From: Malus domestica
Taxonomy: Eukaryota > Streptophyta > Magnoliopsida > Rosales > Rosaceae
Reading direction: 5' to 3'
Length of the DNA: 64,000 nt
NCBI RefSeq assembly: GCF_042453785.1
Contig: NC_091667.1
Span: forward strand, 31,984,001 to 32,048,000
This document shows, one piece after another, positions 44,291 through 55,984 of the stretch; position 1 is the stretch's first letter; each line of letters opens with the position of its first letter. The position numbers were made by a program, and so were the translations under genes. A model generated the notes under the pieces. The model was not told the origin of the DNA and made no database searches. It saw only the letters and a program-made list of their open reading frames with translations.

Positions 44291-45309
44291 TCAGCTTGGC
44301 GGAAATTACGGACAATTTGTCGAAAATTTCTGATAAAGAAACAAGCACGTGAAGCTATATAGATCAATCACGCATTGGTTGCCGACACGAGTGAAAGAAT
44401 AGTACCTCTACAGGTATCAAAGAACTTCCTATAATTGTCTACCTTCGCCTTCCATAGCAAGGCAGACATACAGAGCCTTTCTTCATCTCAAAAAATGTTT
44501 TCCCAACGAAACCTCTCGAGTCATTCAGTGTTCCTTATTCCTTGGGGTACCTCTGCAAGCCAATGACTCCAAAGCAAAAGTATCTCATAACACCAGGGTA
44601 GAAAGCAAGAGTATCTCATATCATGCGTTCTCCCTGTCATTTCCTTTGTCCTTGTTCCTACCTACAAAGACAAGGATAAAGAAAACAATATGCCGGAACT
44701 TCCACTCAAACTCGGGTAAGGAACCGACTGCTTGAAACCCTTCCCTGATTGCCTACCTAGCACTGCTCTCGAGTACTCGCCTTCCACCGCTGCTGTACTT
44801 TCAAAGAAGCTGTCACATCTGCCTGGAGGACAGATAAGGCAAGTGAAAATGATACCTTGCAGCATGTGGAGACAAGGTGCAGAAGGAACAAGCAGAGAAG
44901 AATGCGGTCTGCACGGTCAACTCAGCAGAAAGAGTCCGAACTGAGGAACTCAAGAAGCTGCCACATCTGCCTGAAGAAACAAGCAGAGAAGAATGCAGCA
45001 TGCACAGTCAACTCAGCAGAAAGAGTCTGAGATGAAGAACTCGAGAAGATGCCGTATCTGCCTGAGGACGGTGAACTCGTTTTGACCCTCAAATTCTTGG
45101 GTCGACTTACTAGGCGTTATGGGCTGCACGTGCCGATTCACCACCCTTGAATCAAATCCTTAAAGACCAAGTCACCAACTGGAAGAAGAGCCCATCAATC
45201 TTGAAGATCATACCGTTGACCAAACTGCTCAGGTGTGAATTAGAAAGATTGAACAAAGCAACAAGTCGTCACCTTCACCTCGTGCCTGCTTGCCATGTGT
45301 TCGAGTCAG

Positions 45310-45760
45310 CCTTCAAGAATCAAGCCTCAACGGCCCTTGAAGAAGCTTCCAGCCAAATTCAAAATCAAGCCTCGACGGCCCTGGAAGAAATCACAAGTCC
45401 GATTCAAGATTAAGTGTCTACCACCCTTGAATCAAAACCTAGTTCAAGAATAAGCTGTGGAAAATCAACAATTGGAGGAATCCAGAAAATCCTTCAACCC
45501 AGTTCAAGATCAAAGCTGTGGAAAGTCAACAAGCGCAACAAAATACGTGCCGATTCACCCACTACCAAAGCCAAAGATCATCTACCACATGAAGCTCCTT
45601 GTGGTCCAATTTCAACCTTCAAGATCAAGCCTCGACGGCCCTTGAAGAAATTTCAAATAAAAGTTCAAGAACAAGCCTCAACGGCCCTTGAAGAAATCTC
45701 CAGCCCAATTCAAGATCAAGCCTCGATGGCCCTTGGATCGACATCTACAGTAAGGGACTT
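45310..45760 (+). repeat. CAAGATCAAGCC hairpin repeats before the 3' LTR of B
   Basis: Six or more diverged units of (A/T)CAAGATCAAGCCTC then GACGGCCCTTGAAGAA. They are of the same type as in the LTR and at 32130-32215 in element A. Adjacent words such as AATCACAAGTCCGATTCAAG are shared with element A almost base for base. Confidence 0.75.
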
Positions 45761-45822
45761 CAAAACGCATATCCTACACGTGACAAGCACATGTATACGA
45801 CGTGCCTTGAAGTGGGGGCATT

Positions 45823-46862
45823 TGTAGACATCGAAATTTCGGTAAATAAATGTTGACCGATAAATCAAAGTGTCAACGCTCATGTATTACATAAATTTTA
45901 CACGTAGCGTGTGATTAAACGAAAATTGAAATGAGTTGGAAAAGTCATCAAATAGGACACGTGTCAACACCTGGCAGAAACGACTTATTTCATCTGGGAT
46001 ATTATATTCAAAATTAGGCCTTGGAAAATTCTATAAATACAAGCCCATTTCATTCATTTAGGGGGGGGAACCAATTCATATTACACCTTGAAACTCTGAA
46101 GCTCTGAAACTCCGAATCTCTCAAGCATCCAGGTTCCCGAAGAATCAAGAAAGCCTTCTTCGTTCTTCGTTCATCGGTCTTCCAAGATCAAGCCCCGACG
46201 GCCCTTGAAGAAAGTGTTCTGCGTTCATCGTTCTTCCAAGATCAAGCCCCAACGGCCCTTTGGATCAACAATCATCCACCAATTCAAGATCAAGCCCCGA
46301 CGGCCCTTGAAGAAAGTGTTCTTCGTTCATCGTTCTTCCAAGATCAAGCCCCGACGGTCCTTGGATCAACCATCCACCAATTCAAGATCAAGCCCCGACG
46401 GCCCTTGAAGAAAGCACCATCGTTCATCATCCGTTCATCCAAGATCAAGCCCCAACGGCCCTTTGGATCAACAACGTCGACAAATCCACACATCCAACCG
46501 TTTTTCAAGATCAAGCCCAAACGCCCTTGAAGATCCGTTCATCACTGTTCTTTAAGATCAAGCCTAAAAGCTCTTGGAGATCCGTTCATCACTGTTCTTC
46601 AAAGATCAAGCCCAAAAGCCCATTTGAAGATCTGCTCAAATCCACATTCAAGATCAAGTCCACGGCCCTTGAAGAACGTTCATCCTTAGATCAAGCCCAA
46701 CGGCCCTTTGGATTAATCGCACATCCACAAATACACACCTTACGGAGATTGAATCAGAGGATCAAAATAGAGAGAGATTGTAACCCAAAATCATCAAATA
46801 CAAATATTTGTTTGTGCACGTTGTTCTTGTCTCTTTCGTTTCAGGAATTTTCCGTGTTCACA
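45823..46862 (+). repeat. 3' LTR of element B
   Basis: 1040 bp, about 98% identical by eye to the 5' LTR, with the same TATA and hairpin units. It is directly preceded by the purine tract. Confidence 0.9.
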
Positions 46863-46867
46863 ACTTA

Positions 46868-48084
46868 ATTAGAGAACTGGATGAAGAGAAAGAATGAACA
46901 ATTATTATTTGAAGGCAGGCTGTAAGCCCCTATATTTATATAGGTTTATTTGCCCTTTTAAAGAGATGTATCTTTCCCACCACCCTAAGTGGTGGTAATG
47001 TTTATTACCTTGTGTATCATAGTTGGATGAGTTTCACTAAATTTTGAGATTTGTACCTATCTACCTTACAGACCTCAAAATTTAAACTCATATAGCAATA
47101 ATAAATAGAATGGTGAACATCACCATTAGTTGAGAGTGGTGAGCAAATTTTTTTTTTAAAGAGGTGCAATACCTCTTCAAAGATTGGGTCACAACTCTTT
47201 GATTAAGAGTTGCCTATTAATGCCACTTAGTACTATGATCTAGTAGTATTCATCTTCATTTGTAAGTGAGAGATCTTATGTTCGATTCTCGTCAAAGACG
47301 AATTTGAACCACATTATTGCTAGTCTATTATTATAAGGTTAAAGCTAATTAAGCCTAACCTCATTTCCCTTAGTGTATATCATTTGTTAAAATAAAATAA
47401 AATAAAGTTGCCTATTAATAGCCGTCCGATTATTTGAAATAAATGACATAGGGCTTTATTTAACTTTGTAAGAGGGCACATCTGTTCCTTCATAAATCCA
47501 AAATCCAAACGGTCCAAACGGTGGCTTACATTGAAACGTGACAATGGCTGCCAATCAAATAAACGTACTGTGGCTGGAAATTCAATTTCAAATTGATCTC
47601 TGTCAAACCGCTGCCAATCAAATAAGCTGTTGGCATTTGAACCCTGCACCGTTTCATCTTTTGCCACTGCTTCATTTCTCCATCACTAGTTTTCAATTAA
47701 TTCATATTTTATGAAAACTTTCCAACAAGGTCTGCTCACAAAATAACTCAGAGGCTGACGCATAATTGAAAGCCAAAAGCAACTACTCAAAATTATGCAT
47801 GAATTTTCATCACGTTTTCAATAAGGATATTTTTTTAATCCTTATTACGAGCGGTGATTGTTAATTTAGTGAGAATGTGGTTCTGTTCTAGCTCCTTTTC
47901 TCTTCTTATCCAGAGTCGAGCTCTAAACTACCCAAATTTAATGAGAAAAGGCCAGTGACAGTGAAATGTTGGTGGAGGATAAAGGGTACCTAATTCAGTT
48001 TCCATATCTGCCAAATTCCCACTTTTCCCAGTCACGACTTCCCCAATTTCCACAACATTTATTTTTCACAAATGAACAAATGTC
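46868..48084. other. Intergenic DNA between elements B and C
   Basis: It contains the SINE remnant at 47226-47405 and, at 47735-47825, the diverged copy of 36100-36195. No gene is recognised; the minus frame 47380-47667 has no family match. Confidence 0.4.
47226..47405 (+). mobile_element. tRNA-derived SINE remnant (copy 2)
   Basis: The B-box-like sequence TGTTCGATTCTCGTC at 47279-47293 is followed by GAATTTGAACCACATTATTG. The A-box-like part TATGATCTAGTAGT is upstream. The tail is an AAAAT repeat (47388-47404). Same family as 22106-22290. Confidence 0.6.
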
Positions 48085-48390
48085 ATAGCACACAAGGTGG
48101 TACACCACATATTCCTATATAAATTGTGGGTTATGTGTGTTAAAAGATTAATAACTTAAAAATTAAAAATTTCCACCACTTGCATAAAAACACGTGGTGT
48201 ACTATCCGTATGCCCGTCACAACTAAAAATTTCTCGTTTTATAGGAGAAATTTTTCGTTATAACCGGAATACGAGGGGTACGCCACGTGTTTTTATATAA
48301 GTAGTAGGAAATTTTACTTTTTAAGTTATTATCTTTTTAACACACATATTCCATCATTTGTATAGTGACACATGGTGTACCATCCGTGTA
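48085..48390. repeat. Foldback MITE, about 300 bp
   Basis: Outer arms GGTGGTACACCACAT and the complement of ACATGGTGTACCATCC. Inner arms TTATGTGTGTTAAAAGATTA and TCTTTTTAACACACATATTC. An ACGTGGTGTAC / GTACGCCACGT pair lies inside. Non-coding. It lies just before the 5' LTR of element C. Confidence 0.7.
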
Positions 48391-48459
48391 CCGGTTACAC
48401 TGAAAATCTCTGTTTTTGTAGCCCCAGGATCTCTCAAGATATACACCAAAGCTATTAAC

Positions 48460-48700
48460 CATATTGAGGCAAATGCCTCAGTATCCAAAACTATTAGTTT
48501 GTTATAACAGTAAAGTGTTAGTTGAGATGAGTAGTGGTACAATATGTAATTAGTCATATAGCTAAGGGTATTGTTGTACAAAGCCAAGGGCTATATATAT
48601 ACTCTACTGTAATAACATTATCAATCAATGAGAAACATTTTATCCCAATCCACTCTCTCTCTTATCTGTTTTCTTAGTTAGGAAGATATTGGTTTCTACA
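48460..48700 (+). repeat. 5' LTR of element C
   Basis: About 241 bp. The start is recognisable by TATTGAGGCAAATGCC; the first two bases are uncertain. It ends GGTTTCTACA. GGGCTATATATATACTC near 48588 is a likely TATA region. Confidence 0.85.
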
Positions 48701-48831
48701 TGGTATTAGAGTCGCTCTGCCTCACGACGATCGATCCTCTTCCGTTGTTCAATTGATGAATGTTCATTGATTTCTCTACTGATTTGTCCCTTCTCTCTGT
48801 CATTTGTGTTCTAATTTGATCTCTATCAGCC

Positions 48832-51800
48832 ATGGCGTCACCCTCGGATTCATCTTCTCTGATTGAACCGACATTGCCAAACCCTAATTCCTCTGGAATT
48901 TCTGGAATTTCTTTTGCTTTGAATTCATATACCTCTTTGACAATTCAGAATATCGGTAGTATGGTCCCGATCAAACTAACGCAGTCGAACTATCTTCCCT
49001 GGCGTGCCTTGTTTATGCCGATTCTTTGCCGGTACAAGCTCGTCGACATCATTGATGGCACTAAATCATGTCTGCCGCCGCTCTTGCCTAATCGTTCTCT
49101 CAACCCTGCCTTCAAATTGTGGTATGAAAATGATCAAAATCTTCTCATTTGGTTGAACTTTACGTTGTCTGAAGAAATTATTCCCTTCACTGTTGGTGTT
49201 TCATCATCGTGCGATCTCTGGATAAAACTTGAGCAGCGATTTGGGAGAGTACTGATGCTCACAATCATCAATTACGCTCTCGTCTTCAAATTGTCCAAAA
49301 AGGCTCTCAATCGATCTCGGAATATCTGCAACAAATTAAGGAAATTTCTGATTTTCTTGCAGCTGCTGGAGCTGCAGTTCCTGATCGTGATTTAATTGCA
49401 GCGATTCTTCATGGTTTACATGAGGAATTTGAGTCCTTCATTGACTCGATTATGCTTTGAATCTCATCTACTTCTCTAGATGAACTTCATGGTCTGTTAC
49501 TTACAAAGGAGCTCTATATGGCTCACCAAAAGCAAGTTATGCCGTCCTTCACCACTAAGCCATTTCAGGCATTTTTTGTGCAGTCTCAAGCACCTCTCCT
49601 CCACAGGCATTTTTTGTTCAACAGCAGCCTCTGCAAAATTCATTCAGGCATAATTCCATTGAGGTCGCAACAATAATCACAATTATAACACCAACAAAGG
49701 GTTCAATCAAGGGAATTTTTCTCATAATACCTATTCAAGTAACAATCGCAACAACTTTTCTCATGGCAACTATCAGAGTTCTCGTGGTAATTTTTAGCAC
49801 TCATCATCTCCCACCGGTTCTAAAGTTCCTTGTCAGATTTGTGGGTCCACCAGCCATGCGGCCATTGATTGCTTCGATCAGATGAATCCTGAGATATTTG
49901 GAAAAGTACCACCTGCAAAATTGGTTGTTTTTTGTGCTCATTACTCTTCTAAATCAAATCCTTCTTGGCTAATTGACTCTGGCGCCACATCTCACATAAC
50001 AAATGACATTGCAAATATCTCAGCTCCTTCTCCCTGTATTGGTGAAGATAAGGTTTATATTGGCGATGGTAAAGGTTTGTCCATCTCTCATGTTGGTCAT
50101 TCATGTTTGAATACTCTTTATGCTTCCTTTAAACTGAGCAATGTCTTACATGCCCTCACATGACTCATAACTTGTTGTCTGCTTACCAATTCTTAAAAGA
50201 CAATAATTATGCATTAACTCTTGACCCTAATAGATCCACTGTAAAGGATCGTATTTCAGGGAAGATGCTTTTGCGAGGTCCAGTTAAGGATGGATTCTAT
50301 CCTATTCAAGCATCCAGCTTAACACCTACATTTCCTTCAGCTTTCTTAAGTGTCAAAGCTCCTGTCCAAGTTTGGCACCAACGATTGGGACATCATTCTT
50401 CATCAATTTTTCGAAGAATCTTGTCTAGTAATAAAGTAACATTGCAAGGAAAATATGTTGTTGATTTCTTTTGTAATGATTGTGCTCTTGCTAAAAATCA
50501 CAAACTTCCTTTTTGTGTTTCTAGTTCTTCATCCACTCATTGTTTAAAGCTGCTTCATTATGACTTGTGGGATCCTGCCTCCAATGTTTCACCTAGTGGT
50601 TTTCGGTATTATATGTTACTTGTAGATGATTACAGTAAGTATAACTGGTTCTTTCCGTTAAAAGCTAAGTCTAAAGCTTTTCATACATTTATTGTATTCA
50701 AGTCCTATGTAAAGAACTCTCTTGGTAATAAAATAAAGACTTTGCGTACGGATTCAGAGGGTGAGTTTACTTCTCATGTTTTTAACTCGTTTCTCCAAAC
50801 TCATGGCATTCTTCATCAGTTAAGTTGTCCCTATACGCCTGAACAAAATGGTTGTGCATAGATAAAGCACAGACATCTTGTTGAAACTGCAAGAACTCTG
50901 CTTGTTGCCTCCAAGGTTCTTCATATATTGGGTGGAAGCTTTCTCCACAACTTTATATCTGATTAACAGGCTACCAATTTCTGGTTTTGTCAAAGTCTCC
51001 ATGGGAATTACTTTTTCACAGGCCTCCTGACTATTCAAGGCTTAAAGTTTTTGGTTGCAGCTGCTATCCCTGGCTCAAACTTTAAGTTCAATCAAAATTG
51101 GATCCCAAAAGTGAAGCTTGTGTATTTCTTGGTTATAGTCTACAACACAAGGGCTACAGATGCCTCAATCCAACTACTGGTAGGATGTATATATCTCGAC
51201 ATGTTCTCTTTGATGAAGGCACCTATCCATTTCACAAGTTCACCAAACTATCATTAGTTCCCACTATTTCCATTAGCTCATCATCGGTTGATTTGCAATT
51301 TTCTGTGCCTATCTCTACAACTCCAGATAGTCATGCACTTAATCTACCATCCAACTCTTACATTGGATCTCCCAGTGCCTCTTCTACATCTACCTCTACT
51401 AACCATCATGTTCAAAGTGATTCCACTACAAATTCATCTATTTCTGCTCCAAGTATTAGTGCTGTCAACATTTATCTTATGGTCACAATATCAAAAACTG
51501 GTATATACAAGCCCAAGGCATACTCAGCAACCAAACATCCACTTCCCATTGATCTTGAATAGGTTCCTAATACATACTTGCAGGCATCCAAGTATGCTTA
51601 TTGGAGATCTGCAATGCAAGAAGAATTCAATGCATTGCAATCTACTGGTACCTGGTCTTTAGTCCCTGCCTCAGATTCCCAGAACATTGTTGGATGTAAA
51701 TGGGTTTTTAGAATTAGAAAGAAACCAAATGGCACTATAGACAAATATAAAGCTCACCTTGTGGCAAAGGGCTTTCATCAACATGCTAGTATTGACTATC

Positions 51801-52974
51801 AAGATACTTTTAGTCCTGTAGCAAAACTGGTTACAATAAGAGTTCTTTTATCACTTGCAGTACAATTCAATTGGTTCTTAAATCAATTGGATATAAGAAT
51901 GCCTTCCTTCATGGTGATTTAAAAGAATATGTGTATATGAAGCAACCTATAGGTTTTATTGATCCCTCAAAGCCTCAGTATGTTTGCAAATTGAGAAAGT
52001 CTCTTTATGGCCTAAAACAGGCACAAAGGGCATGGTTTGACAAATTATTTCAGGTCCTACATACTTTTGGTTTTGTCCAATCTTTTTCATATGCATCCTT
52101 ATTTGTTCTTAAATGACCTACCTTGGTAATAGTCCTGGTATATGTAGATGATATACTTGTTACAGGTCCCAACACTGCCCTATGTCAATCTTTTATTCAG
52201 AAATTGAGTGCTATTTTTCCAGTCAAAGATTTGGGGTCTTTGCACTACTTTCTGGGATTGGAAATTCAAAGAACACATGAGGGTATTTTTCTTCACCAAA
52301 GCAATTATCTCCTTGATGTACTTCAAAAGATAAATATGTAAGGTTCTAAACCTTGCTGCACTCCTCTCAGCTCTACCAAACTTGATCACAGTGGTCCTCT
52401 TCTGTCTAATTCCACTGATTACAGGTCTATTGTTGGTGGTCTTCAATATTTGACTTGGACAATACATGATCTCTCCTTTACAGTGAATCAACTTTGCCAA
52501 TTCATGCATGCTTCGAGAGAACAGCATATGCAGGCTGCTAAACGAGTTCTTCGATACTTGAAAGGAACAATTTCTCAAGGCATTTGGTTTAAGAAAAGTT
52601 CTTTTCATCTCACTGCATACTCAAATGTTGATTGGGCAGGTTGTCTGTTTGATCGTAGATCCACTAATGGTTATAGTGTTTTTCTTGGTTCAAACCTAAT
52701 CAGCTGGAGTGCAAAGAAACAAGCTATTGTAACTCGATCATCCACCGAAGCTAAGTATCGATCCTTGGCACACACAGCTGCTGAGCTTACATGGATATGC
52801 AAAATATTTCATAATATTGGCTTCCCTCTCAATTATGTCCATACTATATGGTGTGATAACATCTTGGCCATCTCTCTTGCTTCAAATCCTATTTTTCATG
52901 CAAGAACTAAACATGTCGAAATAGATTATCACTGTATTCGAGAGTTGGTTCTTGCACATCTTATCAAAGTTTAG
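48832..52974 (+). pseudogene. gag-pol region of element C
   Basis: gag begins at 48832 (MASPSDSSSL...VPIKLTQSNYLPWRALFMPIL). A zinc-knuckle-like CQICGSTSHAAIDCFD is near 49830, protease WLIDSGATSHITND near 49970, and the pre-integrase VWHQRLGHHSS near 50370. Integrase LLVDDYSKYNWFFPLKAKSK is near 50610, and RT GCKWVFRIRKKPNGTIDKYK near 51690 with LVYVDDILVTG near 52133. RNase H WSAKKQAIVTRSSTEAKYR is near 52700. This is the Copia order. Several frames are used and the region cannot make an intact polyprotein. Confidence 0.88.
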
Positions 52975-53100
52975 TTTGTTTGTAGTGAAGATCACTTGGC
53001 CGATATCTACACTAAGTCTCTGTCCAAAAACAGGTTTTGTTACTTAAAATCCAAGCTTCCCATTGGCACTCTTGCTGAGTCCAATATTAGCTTGACGGGG

Positions 53101-53467
<367 letters not shown>

Positions 53468-53626
53468 AATCATACCTTGGGAAAGTGAATTTGGACCTGC
53501 TTACTGATTTGATAGTTTTGTGCCTCAAATATCTCAGCTTGTTAGATTTTGGACAAACAAAAAAAGGTCAAAAGTCGGTGTGTATACAAAGTACAGCCAA
53601 TAGATAATAGCAACACTAAATTGTTT

Positions 53627-53636
53627 CTATATAAAC
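53627..53636 (+). promoter_or_regulatory. TATA box of the dioxygenase gene
   Basis: TCTATATAAA lies about 120 bp before the ATG at 53755. A GCCAATAG (CCAAT-like) box is near 53596. Only about 160 bp separate it from the end of element C. Confidence 0.6.
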
Positions 53637-53754
53637 CATAGCTAGCTATTCTTGCATTTTGCATCAAACAGCTACCTCACATTTCTCTTCTTCTCTTTGC
53701 ATTCTACACTTCGCGAGCTGAGGAAAAGGTAGGGTTAGGGTTTCACTTAGAGAG

Positions 53755-54744
53755 ATGGACGGAAAAAGTTTAAGCTCATTTTCAATGGGGAAGAGTGCAC
53801 AAGAGAAGGGCTTGCCATATGTGCCCGAGTGTTATGTGATTCCAACTTCCCAGCGTGCAAGTTTGACACCAGATGTTGTTACTGTTCCCACCATTGATTT
53901 CGGAAGACTGAAAAAAGGCCCTGATGAACGAGCACTTGTCATAGGAGACGTTAGAACTGCTTGCCGTCAGTTGGGATTCTTCCAAGTAAGCTTCTTAAGC
54001 ACGTCCTTTCAATTTTTTATTTTTTTTCATGCAAAATAAAAAAGTAGGTTTAGTATATTGTTCCGTTCTAAAATAAAATGGTACCGGGTTTTTTTTTTTT
54101 TTTTTTTTTTGAAAACAATAAAAGAATAAAAGATACCGGTATCTTTTAGTTTGTACGACAATTTTGTAATGCAGTTACATTTATGCATAAGATGTCCACA
54201 ATGTTATTGACATATATAATATATTGATGATCTATATATATATTGATGATCTTCATGTTCATGCATCTCATTAGATTGAGAACCATGGTATCCGTCAAAC
54301 GGTGTTGGACGAGGCTCTTTCGTCGGCGACGGAGTTTTTCAAGTTGCCGGTTTCAGAGAAGGCAAAATTCATGTCTAATGACGTTCACGGCCCAGTGAGG
54401 TACGGGACAAGCTTGAAGGATGGGCTTGATAAAATTCAGTTTTGGAGGGTTTTTCTCAAACATTATGCCCACCCGTTGGCAGATTGGATCAAGTACTGGC
54501 CTAACAATCCTTGTAATTATAGGTACGTACCTACAAAGTTCATCCTCTTAAATCATTTGCTCTCATGCGTGTCCCGCATCTCTTATTTGCTTTTGCTATT
54601 TCGGAAAAGAACAAAAAACAAAGTAGAGAAAAAAAACATTTTGTCGATCCTGGGTTGATCCTTAATTTGGGCGTAGTTATCGCTCTTCATTTTTTGGCAA
54701 TCACACTAAATATACATCATGGCCACTCTTTATATATGTGTGTG

Positions 54745-54775
<31 letters not shown>

Positions 54776-55904
54776 AAGAAAGTTGAAGTTCTACTATAAA
54801 TTAATAGGCAATAAAAAGAGTAGCTCGCCCCCTTTAGATGTGACGAATTTTCTAGCTAAATACGTAGACTACATGAATTGAGTAACATGGAGCACATGTG
54901 ACCGTTGAGTTTCATAAGTGGCCAACTTGCTCTGATCTCATAAATAAAGTTTAGGTTCCACCATAAAACAAACAGCCAATATGAAGAATGATCAAACCTC
55001 TTGTAAGAACTTACTAAATATATCCATTCACCGATGTGAAACTTTTTTACATTCTCATCCGTACAATATATACTAATATATGCATACAAATAACTGTATC
55101 GCTTCATGCGTCATCCCTTGACTTCTTTAGATGCTTCATGTTTTACCATCATTCATGGAAAGTTTTTCTGCGGGGTGTATACACACATATGACATATTTA
55201 TAGATGTGTGTCTCTACTTTTATAATCACGTTGTCATAGGTCGCAATATTGTTTAGGGAACATAGTTTTTATTTATTTATTTATTTATTATTAGTTATAT
55301 ATGGTTGCAATATTGTTGAAGGGAAACAATGGGCAAGTATTGCTCAGAAGTGAAGAAACTGAGCATGGAGATAACAGAAGCAATCACTGAGAGCCTAGGG
55401 ATAGGTCCAACCTACATAAGCAAGAAAATGGAAGATGGAATGCAGGTTATTACAGTGAACTGCTACCCACCCTGCCCTAATCCTGAAATTGCACTAGGGT
55501 TGCCACCCCATTCAGACTACAGCTGCTTAACCATTCTTCTTCAGAGCAGCCCGGGACTCGAAATCATGCACACCGGAGACAACAAATGGAAGCAAGTCCC
55601 ACAGCTTCATGGTGCTCTCCAGGTTCATGTGGGTGACCATTTTGAAGTACTAAGCAATGGATTGTACAAGAGTGGTGTGCACCGAGTCACGTTGAACAGT
55701 GACAGGACAAGAATCTCCATTGCTAGCCTGCATAGTTTGGGATTGGAGGAGAAGATGGGCACTGCCAATGAGCTTGAGAGTGAAGAGAATCCTGGGAGGT
55801 ACAAAGAAAGCAGCTTCAAAGATTTTCTGAATTTTCTCGACAACAATGATCTAGCAGAAGGGAAGACCTTCATTAACACACTCAAAGTTGATGAAAATAA
55901 ATAA
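53755..55904 (+). CDS. 2-oxoglutarate/Fe(II)-dependent dioxygenase (DOXC class)
   Basis: Three exons: 53755-53985, 54275-54522 and 55322-55904 (GT..AG; phases 0 and 2). They give 353 residues, standard for the family. The N-terminal DIOX_N domain has VPTIDFGRLKK and CRQLGFFQ|IENHGIRQ. The C-terminal Fe2OG domain has NCYPPCPNPE, LGLPPHSDYSCLTILLQSSP (His and Asp of the iron triad), VHVGDHFEVLSNGLYKSGVH (distal His) and RTRISIAS (the RxS that binds 2-oxoglutarate). All catalytic residues are present and the frame is intact. Such enzymes oxidise specialised metabolites or hormones; I cannot name the substrate. The resemblance is to flavanone-3-hydroxylase/DMR6-like DOXC enzymes. It is wedged between element C (ends 53467) and element E (starts about 55985). 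Confidence 0.9.
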
Positions 55905-55984
55905 ATAAATAACATTATCTTAATCTAGCTAGTGCTCCTTTTTTGTCTGTTAACTAGTTTAATTTCTTCTCTGTTTTTGGACAA

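Larger units (their letters stand above)
36573..46862 (+). mobile_element. Element B: Ty3/Gypsy Tat-like, gag-only element with captured host gene pieces, 10290 bp
   Basis: It is flanked by ACTTA duplications (36568-36572 and 46863-46867). LTRs of about 1040 bp begin TGTAGACATCG and end GTGTTCACA. TTGGCACGCCCGGTGGGAC follows the 5' LTR as primer-binding site, a type common in Tat-lineage elements. AGTGGGGGCATT precedes the 3' LTR. Interior order: leader, gag (37694-39641), an 11-unit minisatellite (39641-40073), host-gene pieces (40330-42190), A-rich hairpin ladder (42560-42960), antisense module (43045-45822). No reverse transcriptase or integrase sequence is visible, so it is non-autonomous. 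LTRs differ at about 18 sites (near 1.7%), suggesting roughly 0.6-0.7 My. Confidence 0.92.
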
